Assembly: GCA_016719925.1 (NCBI GenBank)
Contig: JADJYC010000002.1
Span: 310,001-374,000 of the forward strand
Direction: 5' to 3'
Length of the DNA stretch: 64,000 bases
Source of the DNA: Crocinitomicaceae bacterium
GTDB lineage: Bacteria; Bacteroidota; Bacteroidia; Flavobacteriales_D; Crocinitomicaceae
Part shown: in pieces, positions 18,022 to 27,903 of the stretch
How the letters are laid out: every line of letters starts with the position of its first letter
Position numbering within the stretch: position 1 is the stretch's first letter
Position numbers and translations under genes: made by a program
Notes under the pieces: model-generated
The model's input: the letters and a program-made list of their open reading frames with translations, nothing else
What the model was told of the DNA's origin: nothing
Database searches by the model: none

Positions 18022-19182
18022 ATGTCAGACATAAAAAATTTACAGAACTTAAAAAATTTCGAGTATTCATTGAAAAAAGAATTTGCTGATGCAGAAGATT
18101 TTTTGCCTTTGCTGGGAACAGATTATATCGAGCTCTATGTTGGAAACGCAAAACAATCTGCTCACTTTTATAAAACCGCTTTTGGTTTTCAGAGTGAAGC
18201 TTATTGCGGCTTGGAAACTGGTGTAAGAGATCGCGTTTCGTATGTGTTAAAGCAAGATAAAATCAGACTTGTACTGACTACTCCGTTAACTCCCGGTGGT
18301 GAGATCAATGATCACATCAACAAACACGGAGATGGTGTGAAAGTAATTGCTTTATGGGTGGAAGATGCAACAAAAGCATTTGAAGAAACAACTAAACGCG
18401 GAGCAAAACCATTTATGCAACCAACGCGTGAAGAAGATGAAAACGGTTATGTTGTTCGCTCAGGAATTTATACCTACGGTGAAACCGTTCACATTTTTGT
18501 ACAGCGCTCAGGATATGACGGTGCATTTTTACCTGGTTACCGCAAATGGGAATCACATTATAACCCTTCACCGGTCGGACTGAAATATGTCGATCACATG
18601 GTTGGCAACGTAGGCTGGGGAGAGATGAATAAATGGGTTGAATTCTATGCCAAAGTAATGGGATTTGCTCAGATTGTTTCTTTTGATGATAAAGATATCT
18701 CAACAGAATTTACCGCACTCATGAGTAAGGTGATGAGCAACGGAAACGGAAGAATTAAATTCCCGATCAACGAACCTGCAAAAGGAAAAAAGAAATCACA
18801 GATTGAAGAATACATTGATTTCTATAACGGTTCAGGATGTCAGCACATTGCAGTTGCAACTGATGATATTGTTGCAACAGTAGGTGCAATGCGTGACCGT
18901 GGTGTGGAATTTTTATACGTGCCGGATAATTATTACGATGATTTATTTGAACGTGTAGGTAAAATTGATGAAGATGTAGAGATACTCAAAAAACATAAAA
19001 TTCTCATTGACCGTGATGATGAAGGATATCTTTTACAATTATTCACCAAACCGGTAGTTGACCGCCCAACTATGTTCTTTGAAATTATTCAGCGTAAAGG
19101 AGCAAAATCGTTTGGAAAAGGAAACTTCAAAGCCTTGTTTGAATCTATTGAAAGAGAACAGGAAAACAGAGGAACACTTTAA
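18022..19182 (+). CDS. hpd: 4-hydroxyphenylpyruvate dioxygenase
   Basis: 386 residues, two vicinal-oxygen-chelate domains. Converts 4-hydroxyphenylpyruvate to homogentisate, the substrate of the upstream gene product. The iron triad is visible: H192 in YVDHMVGNV, H274 in GCQHIAVAT and E353 in MFFEIIQR. The C-terminal GAKSFGKGNFKALFESIE motif is diagnostic of HPPD and closes the active site. A hairpin terminator follows at 19205, so hmgA-hpd seems a complete two-gene transcript. Confidence 0.96.
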   Translation: MSDIKNLQNLKNFEYSLKKEFADAEDFLPLLGTDYIELYVGNAKQSAHFYKTAFGFQSEAYCGLETGVRDRVSYVLKQDKIRLVLTTPLTPGGEINDHINKHGDGVKVIALWVEDATKAFEETTKRGAKPFMQPTREEDENGYVVRSGIYTYGETVHIFVQRSGYDGAFLPGYRKWESHYNPSPVGLKYVDHMVGNVGWGEMNKWVEFYAKVMGFAQIVSFDDKDISTEFTALMSKVMSNGNGRIKFPINEPAKGKKKSQIEEYIDFYNGSGCQHIAVATDDIVATVGAMRDRGVEFLYVPDNYYDDLFERVGKIDEDVEILKKHKILIDRDDEGYLLQLFTKPVVDRPTMFFEIIQRKGAKSFGKGNFKALFESIEREQENRGTL

Positions 19183-19204
19183 AATTTAATTTAAAATAAA
19201 TGAA

Positions 19205-19236
19205 AAGGCGATCTGATTGAATCGCCTTGTTATTTT
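19205..19236 (+). terminator. Terminator of the hmgA-hpd operon
   Basis: AAGGCGAT, 8-nt loop, ATCGCCTT, then GTTATTTT, starting 22 nt after the hpd stop. Confidence 0.6.
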
Positions 19237-19360
19237 GGACTGTCTTTATCGCAATAGTTTTGTCAGGTACACTTCGTTTTTTACAATCAAAATTCCTTAA
19301 GAGGATTTGAACACAAACATAGAATTATAAATTCCTGATAAGTTTAATCTTCCAAAAACA

Positions 19361-19398
19361 AAAAAGGAGCGACATTTTCTATCGCTCCTTTTTTTTAT
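19361..19398. terminator. Hairpin with A and T tracts on either side, terminator for the 1115-aa T9SS gene
   Basis: AAAAGGAGCGA, loop CATTTTCTA, TCGCTCCTTTT and further Ts. The A-run on the left gives a T-tract on the reverse strand, so it can end the reverse gene at 19417 and back up the forward terminator. The rest of 19183-19416 shows nothing else. Confidence 0.75.
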
Positions 19399-19416
19399 TC
19401 TCTTAGTATTCTGTTT

Positions 19417-22400
19417 TTATTTGAGAACAGTTACATGTCCTCTCCATTCTAATTTTTTATCAGAGAATTTATCCTTGGCTTCAATCACCCACACATAGGT
19501 TCCGTTTTTAGCCATGGTGCTTCCGTATGATCCATCCCACATTCCTTCAGGGTTGTATGACTCCCATACTATTTCTCCCCAACGGTTGTAGATTGTCAAA
19601 TGGAAATCATAAATATCAATTCCGTCAATGTACACTCTCCAGTATTCATTGAACTCATCTCCGTCAGGCGTAAATGCATTTGGAGCAAAGATCAGAATGT
19701 CACTTTGTACATCCACAATTCCCTGAATGGTATCTGCACAATTAAATTCATTGATAGTTATTAATTGTACCGGATACTGTGCCGCAATTCCCTCCGGATA
19801 AGTTACCGTTGGTGACTCACTGGTTGAGTTGGATGGATTACCACCGCCAAATGTCCAGAAGTATGTATTGTTACCAGGAGTTGAAAGGTTATTGAATTCA
19901 ACTTCTGTATCAAAAATAGTTGTTGGATTTGGTTGTGAGTAGAACATTGCTTCCGGATAAGGATGCACGGTGATATAATCATCTACTGTGATTGAATTGT
20001 GACAACCAAAGTTGGTGTACACTTCCAGATAAATATCATATGTTCCGATATTTACAAACGTATGTGAGAACGGTGTCAGGTCATGATAAACCACTCCTTC
20101 AATAATCCATGTTACTGAGTCAACATAAGCCGGTGCAATCAGTGAAGTCAGATTTTCAAACTCAATAGTTGTTGGTGCACATCCGCCTGTTGTATCAGAA
20201 GTGAAAATAGGATTTGGTACTTCACGCATAAGTGTATTGGTACAAATGTTCACCGGTGTAGTTTCACACGCATCAGAAACTGTCACGCAATACATCGTCT
20301 GTGAAGCAGGATTAACATCTTGTACGTTTGATCCGCCGGCAATTGCAGTACCGTTTGCAGTCCATGCATAGTTATATCCATTATGTCCGCCCAATGCTGT
20401 TACTGTATGTGATGATGCATATCCCGGACACACTGTATCATTTGGTGTAATAGTCAAAGTGATTGGTGTGTAAAGTGTGATATCAATATCCAAAGGAGTT
20501 GACACGCAGCCAAATTCATTCTCTGCAAACACAGTTACTGTTGTAGGTGCAGTTGGCATGACGGTCTGAACTGCTGCTGTACTTGCTGTCTGTGACCAAT
20601 GGAATAAATACGTTGTTCCGCCGGTTGCACTGGCTGAAACGGTTGCTGTTCCATTCTGACAAACTGTTGTGTCATTTGAAACACTCACCACCACCAGCGG
20701 TGGATCAGTTAATGTCACCGTGCTTTGGAAAGTACATCCAAGCATGTCTCTTGAAATTACCGTATACGTTCCGGATGGTAAAGTAAGTCCGCTTGTATTG
20801 GATGCCTGATACGTTGTACCTCCGTCAAAACTATAATCTACCGCACCAATTAATCCGGTTGATGTAATGGTAATTGAACCATCTGAATATCCGTTACAGG
20901 TTGGATCAGTAAATGTTGTTGTATGAAATTCTTCTGAGAAGAAAATATTTACATCATCTGTTGCTGAAGGACAAACGCCTGTCGGATCAACTTCTGTTAA
21001 TGTATAAGTATGCATACCATTTGCAGTTGGAGTTACAGCTGCATTTAAGTCAGCGCTGTTTGGTGCAAACGAAGATGTTCCTGTTCCTGCTGTTTGTGAC
21101 CAGGTAGTTGTTCCGCCTGAAGATGTTCCCTGTAATACATAAGGTGTCGGGAAACAAATTGAATCATCCAGTCCGGCATCTGGTGCTGGCATTGGAGAAA
21201 CTGTTACGCAAACCACGTTTGAATAAGGAGTCAACGAACATGAACCACCTGTTTCTTCTGCTCTGTAGCACATGTCTTGCGTCAACGCTCCTGTTGTATA
21301 GGTTGCTGTTGTTGCACCCGGAATTGGTGTAAATGTTGTTCCGCCGTCTGTTGATTCTTCCCACTGAATAGTACCCGTAGCTCCAATCAAATCAACTGTC
21401 GTAGTTGAACCTTCACAAATTAATGCAGGTGAAATTGTTGCTGTTACGCCACCACCAATATAAGCGATAGTAACGCTTCCGTTTCCGGTATTTGCACCTT
21501 GGGTACATCCTGCTCCCGGAGGAATAAGACTTGATCCTCCTCCACCTCCGGCACCACCGTTAGCTCCGGTACAGCAACCATCGTTACCGCCGCCGCCGCC
21601 ACCAAAGTAGCCGCCGCCACCTCCACCACCGGGAGCTGTCTGCCAGATTCCGCCTTGTCCGCCTGTTCCGCCAACACCGGCAAATCCACCGGTTGGTACA
21701 CCAGCCCATGGAGCTCCTCCTGCACCTGGTCCGGTTTGAGTACCTCCGCCACCGCCTACTCCAATCCATGGTGAGCCAGGAGCTTGTGCTTCTCCTGTTG
21801 CACATCCGCCATCACCACCATAGTTTGATTCTGCTGCAAAAGAGTAAGAACCGCCACCTGAACCACCGCCACCTGCGGCAATGATTACTGTTGTTCCGTT
21901 AATTCCAACATTGGTTAAACCTCCGCCACCGGCAGAAGCATTTACCAATTGTCCATCAGTGGAAAAGTTTCCTGGTCCGCCACCATTGTATCCGGCAACA
22001 TTTCCAAGGCCACCCTGGCCACCTACATTAATATCAATAACATCTCCCGGGTTTACAGGAATGGTTGCAGTAACTGATGCACCCGCTCCACCTGGGACTG
22101 GTGTTCCGGTAGATCCGGTAGATCCGGCTCCGTCCAAAGCATTTCCGCCCTGCGCACCGTTAGCTGTAATAGTAATACTTGTTACACAGTTAGGCACTGT
22201 CCATGTTGTAGGAGCACCTGAAAAAGAAATATCAACTGAAGTACAATTGTCATAAGTGTTCTGACAAGCTGCTGTCCAGGCAGTAGTGCAACAGGTAGGA
22301 TCAAGATCAATCACTAACTGGTAGCACGCATCATCCGGTACCGGTGCAGCAACGCAAGGTGGTGCAGGTGGAGCCGGACAAGTAATACTTATCTGACTGG

Positions 22401-22764
22401 TACATCCGTTTGAACAATAATATTGATCCAGCAACAGTGCCAATTGTCCTGTATATGTAGCTGTCCAGATAACAGTCGACTGCAAGCCGCAAGCATCGTC
22501 ATTATAACCATAACTGATTGTACCGGCAGCGTTATACAATGAAATCTGAGTATCACATCCTGTCAAACCACACGTAGCAAAAGTGTATTGCACTCCTGAA
22601 GTTACATTCACCAGAGCATACTGACCTGATGTCAATGTAACGTTGGTAGTTCCGGGACAAGATGGAGTTACCGGCGCACCGGTAAGAACATTGTCAAATG
22701 CACATTGGGCAAAAGGCGTTATAGCCGCAATTATTCCCCAGCCAACTAAAATAATTTTTTTCAT
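19417..22764 (-). CDS. T9SS type B surface protein with a glycine-rich (ALK-type GRD-like) domain
   Basis: 1115 residues; signal peptide (MKKIILVGWGIIAAITPFAQ). Order: an N-terminal Cys-rich module (to about residue 170, GVQYTFATCGLTGCDTQISLYN); then SFSGAPTTWTVPNCVTSITITANGAQGG leading into a glycine-rich region (about residues 180-430) with GGGGSGGGS, GGGGGGGYFGGGGGG and ANGGAGGGGGSS, ending in GNGSVTIAYIGG. Ig/PKD-like repeats follow, and the type B sorting domain comes last (APNAFTPDGDEFNEYWRV, LTIYNRWGEIVWES, WDGSY, TYVWVIEAKD, GHVTVLK). The strand that enters and the strand that leaves the Gly-rich part resemble the Gly_rich/ALK-GRD fold, made of polyglycine II helices. Likely a surface adhesin. 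Confidence 0.88.
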   Translation of the reverse strand: MKKIILVGWGIIAAITPFAQCAFDNVLTGAPVTPSCPGTTNVTLTSGQYALVNVTSGVQYTFATCGLTGCDTQISLYNAAGTISYGYNDDACGLQSTVIWTATYTGQLALLLDQYYCSNGCTSQISITCPAPPAPPCVAAPVPDDACYQLVIDLDPTCCTTAWTAACQNTYDNCTSVDISFSGAPTTWTVPNCVTSITITANGAQGGNALDGAGSTGSTGTPVPGGAGASVTATIPVNPGDVIDINVGGQGGLGNVAGYNGGGPGNFSTDGQLVNASAGGGGLTNVGINGTTVIIAAGGGGSGGGSYSFAAESNYGGDGGCATGEAQAPGSPWIGVGGGGGTQTGPGAGGAPWAGVPTGGFAGVGGTGGQGGIWQTAPGGGGGGGYFGGGGGGNDGCCTGANGGAGGGGGSSLIPPGAGCTQGANTGNGSVTIAYIGGGVTATISPALICEGSTTTVDLIGATGTIQWEESTDGGTTFTPIPGATTATYTTGALTQDMCYRAEETGGSCSLTPYSNVVCVTVSPMPAPDAGLDDSICFPTPYVLQGTSSGGTTTWSQTAGTGTSSFAPNSADLNAAVTPTANGMHTYTLTEVDPTGVCPSATDDVNIFFSEEFHTTTFTDPTCNGYSDGSITITSTGLIGAVDYSFDGGTTYQASNTSGLTLPSGTYTVISRDMLGCTFQSTVTLTDPPLVVVSVSNDTTVCQNGTATVSASATGGTTYLFHWSQTASTAAVQTVMPTAPTTVTVFAENEFGCVSTPLDIDITLYTPITLTITPNDTVCPGYASSHTVTALGGHNGYNYAWTANGTAIAGGSNVQDVNPASQTMYCVTVSDACETTPVNICTNTLMREVPNPIFTSDTTGGCAPTTIEFENLTSLIAPAYVDSVTWIIEGVVYHDLTPFSHTFVNIGTYDIYLEVYTNFGCHNSITVDDYITVHPYPEAMFYSQPNPTTIFDTEVEFNNLSTPGNNTYFWTFGGGNPSNSTSESPTVTYPEGIAAQYPVQLITINEFNCADTIQGIVDVQSDILIFAPNAFTPDGDEFNEYWRVYIDGIDIYDFHLTIYNRWGEIVWESYNPEGMWDGSYGSTMAKNGTYVWVIEAKDKFSDKKLEWRGHVTVLK

Positions 22765-23020
22765 TTTTTTGATCTTTTATTATAGGTTTCCTGAAAAAAT
22801 CAGGTAAATAAAATTTTCCGAGTCTATAGCCAAAACGATTCTTTCTGCTCAAGGTTGCTTGAATTGATAATATTAATTTAAGGATGAATCAATGTTTTTA
22901 TGTAAGCATATAAAAACAAAACAGTGTTCTGAATAAATGCGGTGGTTCTTGTATTAGTCTTATTAAAACTGACAGATAACAGATTTGAAAATTCAGACAA
23001 ATTCTAATTGGAAGAAAATA

Positions 23021-23051
23021 AAAAACCCCGAACCAACAGGTCCGGGGTTTT
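23021..23051 (-). terminator. Terminator after the YceI-like gene
   Basis: On the reverse strand AAAACCCCGGA, loop, TTCGGGGTTTTTT, beginning about 22 nt after the stop of the gene at 23074. The remainder of the 309-nt gap 22765-23073 shows no gene or other recognisable site. Confidence 0.75.
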
Positions 23052-23073
23052 ACTAATTATTTAAATCTTCAAA

Positions 23074-23721
23074 TTAGATTTTTGTAGCAACGATTGTAGC
23101 TGTTACCTCTACTTTCGGGTTGTGTTGTTTTGCCGGTTTTTGTTTTGCATCAGCAACATAGTATGGCATTTCCATAGCTAAGAAATCGATCAGGAACATA
23201 GATACTTCAATGTTAACTGACTCTGGAGTAATTGTTACAAGTGTTGGAGCGCTGATAGAAACAGTTTTTCCAATGATTGACAAAGTACCAGTTGCATTTG
23301 TTCCGTCAAAACTTTCGAAAGCGAAAGAACTTGTAGCAAACTGTGCGATATCAAAAAACTCAGCTGATTCCAGGTGAGCATCCAGATCTGTCATACCAGC
23401 TGCATCAGTTGCAGAAGCCATGTCAAATGTAAGATCACCTGCAGTCAAAGTTGAAGTACCAGCTGAATCAGAAGTTGTGATGTTACCAGCAGATAATTTC
23501 AAAGATCCGGTGTGGTATTTGCTTGTATCAGTCAATGACCCGTAAGCTTTCCAGCTAACCATAGAAGCAGCAGTATCAACTGAATAATTGTTTGTTACAA
23601 CTACAGGAGTTGTATCTTTTTTAGTAGTGTCAGCACCAGTTGTGTCAGCAGACTCTCCGCCACCACAAGAAGCGATTAACATAGAGAATGCAGCCATTCC
23701 CAGTAAAATTTCTTTTTTCAT
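23074..23721 (-). CDS. YceI-family lipoprotein
   Basis: 215 residues. The signal peptide ends LIASCGGGES, a lipobox with Cys19 lipidated; a Thr/Asp-rich linker (residues 20-40) follows. The YceI-type lipocalin-like barrel starts at NNYSVDTAASMVSWKAYGSL and runs through HTGSLKLSAGNIT, LTAGDLTFDMAS, DLDAHLESAEFFDIAQFATSSF and ATGTLSIIGKTVSI. YceI proteins bind long isoprenoid or amide lipids in a hydrophobic cavity; in Bacteroidota they are often lipoproteins. Ligand unknown. A TAAATTTG box lies just upstream on the reverse strand, back-to-back with that of the next gene. Confidence 0.85.
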   Translation of the reverse strand: MKKEILLGMAAFSMLIASCGGGESADTTGADTTKKDTTPVVVTNNYSVDTAASMVSWKAYGSLTDTSKYHTGSLKLSAGNITTSDSAGTSTLTAGDLTFDMASATDAAGMTDLDAHLESAEFFDIAQFATSSFAFESFDGTNATGTLSIIGKTVSISAPTLVTITPESVNIEVSMFLIDFLAMEMPYYVADAKQKPAKQHNPKVEVTATIVATKI

Positions 23722-23855
23722 TTTCGTTCGATTGTTTTAGATTTAGTGGTGCAAATTTATATACTTTATGTGCATCCGATAAAAATCTATAAAAAATATT
23801 TGGTGCAACGTTTATATTTGAACTGTCGTCTTTTGTTTAACCCTTTGGATTTGCT

Positions 23856-26800
23856 ATGATTTCACACAAAATAATTACCCTGTCAATTGGTCTTTCTCTT
23901 TGCACAGGTTTGAGCGCACAAAATGCACTTTGTCCTGATATGCTGCCTATTTGTACAGATGTTGGTCTGACTTTTACAGCAGGAACCGGAGGTGTAAACA
24001 TCGTTACTGCTTTTCCTACCAACAATTATGGTTGTATGTGGACCGGGCCAAACCCATCCTGGTTTTATCTTGAGGTTGGTATTGCAGGAAACATTGATAT
24101 GACGTTATCGGCACCTCAGGATATAGATTTTGTATGCTGGGGTCCTTATTCAGATTATCCCACCGCAGTTGCAAACTGCGGTAACCTGGGAAATGCACCC
24201 GGCACTGACGTGGTAATAGATTGTGGTATCTCATCATCAGCAACTGAATTCATTAATATTCCTGGAGCGGTGGTTGGTCAGGTTTATGTTATTGTAATTG
24301 CAAATTTTGCCGGTGTGGTACAGGACCTCACCTTAGCGCAGACAGGTGGCACCGGAGGAACAAACTGTAACATTGTAACTCCTGATCCATGTGTCTCTGA
24401 TCCCGGAACTTTTGTAGTGAAGAAAAACGGTTCACTTACTTCGGCTCCAATATATTTATGTGAAGGTGATGATTTTGAATTTATTTCAAACGACAATTAT
24501 ATTCTGCCTAATGACACACTTGCAAATCCTCCCGGAGATGGAATTTATTCTGCTCAGGTGATGTGGCTTGTTTATGATGCGATGCCTGTAGATCCGGATC
24601 CATCTCTTGATCCCGGTTTTCTGGATGTTATTATTCCGGGTGAAGATATTTCAGATATTAATGATGTCAGCAGTCCGATAATTACCGGTGCAGGTTTAGG
24701 TTGCGGTACATACTATTTTGTTCCGGTAGCTGGTGACGATGGCGTTGGAGGAAATAATAACGTGGCCAATGGAACCAATGATAACGGAGGTTTAGACTGG
24801 GATAAAAACAATAATGGATGTTATGTTTTAGGACCCGCTATTGAAGTTACTTATGCATGTGAAATTCAGACAACACCAGTTATCAATTGTAATCCACCGG
24901 CAGTAATTAATGGAATGGATATTCAGATTACCGGTGGAAGCGGAAACTATACAATTGTTAATCAGGGAGACGGAAATCTTGTTGCTACATCTGTTCCAAA
25001 CGGAGGAACAGCAACAATTACTGACTTTGAAAATGGCCAGACATATGACATCGATATTACAGATGCACAGGGATGTACTGCAACTATCAGCGGGACATTT
25101 GATGCACCGGTAATTCAAAACATTACCGTTACTCCTGCTCTAACTTGTCCGCTTGGCGGAAACGGAACTGTTAACGTAACTGTGAATGGAACATCTGGAA
25201 ATGGTGCTCCTTATACAATTGTAATGGCAGGTGATCCGCCAACCGCAGGTACAACAGATTCTCACAGTAATATTGCCGGAACATTAGTAACAATTGTAGT
25301 AGCCGATCAGGAAGGATGTATTACAGATTCTTCAGCGACAATTACATCAACCGGCCATTTTATTGATGTCGATATTGTTTCACAGTCTGATGAAGCTTGT
25401 TATGGAGATGGAAACGGAAGTGCTCAAATTACTGCAGTTCCCACACCAAGCGGAAATGTAGAAAGTATCACCTGGACAGGTCCTTCCGGACAACATCCCG
25501 GCGGTGATCCGGGTGGACCGGCAAACAATTCGCAAAGCGGACTGGAACCAGGAAACTGGAGCATCACCGTGATTGATGATGCCGGATGTGAAGTTACCAT
25601 TCCACTAGTCATTGGTGCACCTCAAGCACTTGATATGTACGTGGCAAATTCAAACGAGCCTACTTGTTATGGATTCAGTGATGGATCAATAACGGTTTCT
25701 ACAACGGGCGGAGTTTCTCCAATTACATTTACATGGAATCCAACAAATCCGGTTCCCGGAAATACATTCAATAATCTGAATGCAGGAATTTACTGGGCAT
25801 ACGGAACCGATGACAACGGTTGTATGGATTCCGTGATGATTGATTTGGGACAGCCTGATTCATTGTATGCAGATTTCACGATTAAAGATATTTTATGTTA
25901 TGGAGACAGCACTGGCGGAATTATTGTTGACGAAGTTTATAATGAGGTTGGTAATGTGAGTTATTTCTGGAATCTTTCAGGTATTGTTCCTAATCCGCCA
26001 TCAACATCAAGCCTTGCAAGTGGATTGCCAATTGGTACCTACGTGTTGAATATTCAGGATGATTTGTGTTACAATGAATACTATTTTACACTGACACAAA
26101 ATCCAGAAATTGTTATGGTTGAATTTGGATCTGAACCTGCTTTCTGCCGCACTGCAGGTTATCAATCCGGAAACGGAGTTGTATTTGCTTCAGCATCTGG
26201 CGGAGTTCCTGATTATGAATATGAGTGGTTGAATTTAGAAACAGGTGCAACATCCAATAACACAACCTGGGGTGGATTAAATCCCGGAACGTATCAAATG
26301 ACAGTAACAGATGATGAGGGTTGTACTCTGGTGCAAACCATTGAACTGGATTCATTAAATCCGATTGCAGATTTTGATGTGATCTCAGATCAGTTAATTA
26401 ATCTGGAAGGAACAGCCGTTGTTTGCGCAACGTTCCCAAATCTCTCTCAGAATTTTGCCAATCCAAATGACCCAAATGCAGATACCACTTTCTTCTGGGA
26501 TTTTGGTTACGGATTACCTTGGCAAATCAGTCATGATATCAATGATGTAATTGACACCTGTTATTATGAAGAAGGAGAATTTGCAGTTTGTCTGGTTGCT
26601 CTAAATAAAAACGGATGTTCAGATACACTTTGTAAAACACTGATCATTCATGATGTTCCGGTACTGGTTGCACCAAACGTATTTACTCCAGGCGAAGATG
26701 ATGCCAATGACTTTTTTGAATTCAGCAGCAAAGCAATTGCTATTTCCGAATTTGAATGTGTCGTAGTGGATCGCTGGGGGAAAGAAGTTTTTGTATTCAC

Positions 26801-26945
26801 TTCAATTACGGATAAATGGGATGGAACAAACAAAAACGGAAAACCATGTACTGACGGTGTGTACTTTTATTCATACCGCGCAGTTGCAACCAATGATACT
26901 GTCTTTGAAGGACAAGGAAATGTTCATCTGATCAGAGGAAACTAA
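23856..26945 (+). CDS. Large T9SS type B surface protein with repeated Ig/SprB-like modules
   Basis: 1029 residues; signal peptide (MISHKIITLSIGLSLCTGLSAQ). The N-terminal domain (NALCPDMLPICTDVGLTF... to about residue 165) contains LEVGIAGNIDMTLSAPQDIDFVCWGPY, common in T9SS adhesins. Then come several SprB-like repeats with the form CYGDGNGSAQIT, CYGFSDGSITVSTTGG, CYGDSTGGIIVD, one PKD-like module (ADFDVISDQLINLEGT...FFWDFGYG), and the sorting domain VLVAPNVFTPGEDDANDFFEF, CVVVDRWGKEVFVF, KWDGTNKNGKPCTDGVYFYSYRA. The repeats are of the family found in SprB, the gliding adhesin of Flavobacterium. A -7 box TATATTTG (23813-23820) lies upstream without a clear -33 element. Confidence 0.9.
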   Translation: MISHKIITLSIGLSLCTGLSAQNALCPDMLPICTDVGLTFTAGTGGVNIVTAFPTNNYGCMWTGPNPSWFYLEVGIAGNIDMTLSAPQDIDFVCWGPYSDYPTAVANCGNLGNAPGTDVVIDCGISSSATEFINIPGAVVGQVYVIVIANFAGVVQDLTLAQTGGTGGTNCNIVTPDPCVSDPGTFVVKKNGSLTSAPIYLCEGDDFEFISNDNYILPNDTLANPPGDGIYSAQVMWLVYDAMPVDPDPSLDPGFLDVIIPGEDISDINDVSSPIITGAGLGCGTYYFVPVAGDDGVGGNNNVANGTNDNGGLDWDKNNNGCYVLGPAIEVTYACEIQTTPVINCNPPAVINGMDIQITGGSGNYTIVNQGDGNLVATSVPNGGTATITDFENGQTYDIDITDAQGCTATISGTFDAPVIQNITVTPALTCPLGGNGTVNVTVNGTSGNGAPYTIVMAGDPPTAGTTDSHSNIAGTLVTIVVADQEGCITDSSATITSTGHFIDVDIVSQSDEACYGDGNGSAQITAVPTPSGNVESITWTGPSGQHPGGDPGGPANNSQSGLEPGNWSITVIDDAGCEVTIPLVIGAPQALDMYVANSNEPTCYGFSDGSITVSTTGGVSPITFTWNPTNPVPGNTFNNLNAGIYWAYGTDDNGCMDSVMIDLGQPDSLYADFTIKDILCYGDSTGGIIVDEVYNEVGNVSYFWNLSGIVPNPPSTSSLASGLPIGTYVLNIQDDLCYNEYYFTLTQNPEIVMVEFGSEPAFCRTAGYQSGNGVVFASASGGVPDYEYEWLNLETGATSNNTTWGGLNPGTYQMTVTDDEGCTLVQTIELDSLNPIADFDVISDQLINLEGTAVVCATFPNLSQNFANPNDPNADTTFFWDFGYGLPWQISHDINDVIDTCYYEEGEFAVCLVALNKNGCSDTLCKTLIIHDVPVLVAPNVFTPGEDDANDFFEFSSKAIAISEFECVVVDRWGKEVFVFTSITDKWDGTNKNGKPCTDGVYFYSYRAVATNDTVFEGQGNVHLIRGN

Positions 26946-26973
26946 CTCCTCCGTTAAATCTCTGTTCACTTTT

Positions 26974-27007
26974 CTTCTCCGTGTATAAAAAATTTAACAC
27001 GGAGAAG
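26974..27007. repeat. Inverted repeat CTTCTCCGTGT / ACACGGAGAAG
   Basis: Perfect 11-bp arms with a 12-nt AT-rich loop, between the T9SS gene and ftsE. No T-tract follows, so intrinsic termination is doubtful. The CACGGAGAAG type of sequence is a frequent intergenic repeat in environmental Bacteroidota genomes. Nothing else stands out in 26946-27150. Confidence 0.45.
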
Positions 27008-27150
27008 CGGAGTAAGCTAAGATGAGCAGAGAAAATTCTGACACGAATTCAACACAGCTAACTTTTTTGCGTTGAAATGTTTTGAAAATTTCATTGCAAT
27101 TCACTCTGCTGTTTATACCTGATTCTCTAATTTTACTTTCAGATAAAAAT

Positions 27151-27870
27151 ATGGAATCAGACGATAATATTTTTTGGATTAAAAACGGAGAGATTAATCA
27201 GGGCGGTGTGACTGTTCTGGCAGATATTAACGTCAATCTTCGCAAAGGAGAATTTGTTTATCTCATTGGAAAAACAGGCGCCGGAAAAAGTTCTCTTCTC
27301 AAAACGCTTTATGGTGAATTACCATTGGCAAAAGGAGAAGGAATGGTTGCTGATTTTAATTTGCAAAATCTCAAAAAAAAGGACATCCCTTTTCTTCGCA
27401 GAAAACTTGGAATTGTCTTTCAGGATTTCCAATTATTGTCTGACCGTAACATAAATGAGAATCTTTATTTTGTGATGCGTTCCACCGGTTGGAAAAACAA
27501 AGCAGAAATTACCAAACAAGCTGAATTTGTTTTAAGTCTTGTTGGATTAGATCATCAGGGAAATAAAATGCCTCACCAGCTTTCAGGAGGTGAACAACAA
27601 CGCGTAGCCATTGCCCGAGCATTGGTCAACAATCCAAAATTTATTCTTGCAGATGAGCCAACCGGAAATTTAGATCCGGAAACTTCCAAAGAAGTGATGG
27701 CTGTTTTAATGTCAATTGCTAAAGAAGGCACCTCAGTTTTAATGGCAACGCATGACATGTCTATCATGGAACAGTTTCCGTCACGTACACTTAAAGTGGA
27801 AAACAAAACGGTGGTAGAATTAAATCCGGTGAATGCTTTTAATCCGTTTGAGCAGGTGAAGTTTGAGTAA
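27151..27870 (+). CDS. ftsE: Cell division ABC-transporter ATPase FtsE
   Basis: 239 residues from ATG 27151; an upstream TTG (27082) would add 23 residues unlike the family. Walker A GKTGAGKSS (residues 40-48), a Q-loop in LGIVFQDFQLLSDRNINENL, signature LSGGEQQRVAIARAL, Walker B ILADEPTGNLD and the switch His in LMATHDMSIM. The FQDFQLL..R...EN pattern and short length mark FtsE rather than LolD/MacB. FtsE works with the membrane protein FtsX to control peptidoglycan hydrolysis at the septum. In this window ftsX lies about 18 kb away (45713-46585) on the other strand. Its last codons are repeated at 30286. Confidence 0.9.
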   Translation: MESDDNIFWIKNGEINQGGVTVLADINVNLRKGEFVYLIGKTGAGKSSLLKTLYGELPLAKGEGMVADFNLQNLKKKDIPFLRRKLGIVFQDFQLLSDRNINENLYFVMRSTGWKNKAEITKQAEFVLSLVGLDHQGNKMPHQLSGGEQQRVAIARALVNNPKFILADEPTGNLDPETSKEVMAVLMSIAKEGTSVLMATHDMSIMEQFPSRTLKVENKTVVELNPVNAFNPFEQVKFE

Positions 27871-27903
27871 GAAGACAACTGCGTTACATAGCGCTTTTCA
27901 AGA

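Noticed and set aside
26974..27007. Intrinsic terminator after the 1029-residue T9SS gene
   Set aside because: The stem is good but no T-tract follows on either strand; kept only as an inverted repeat.
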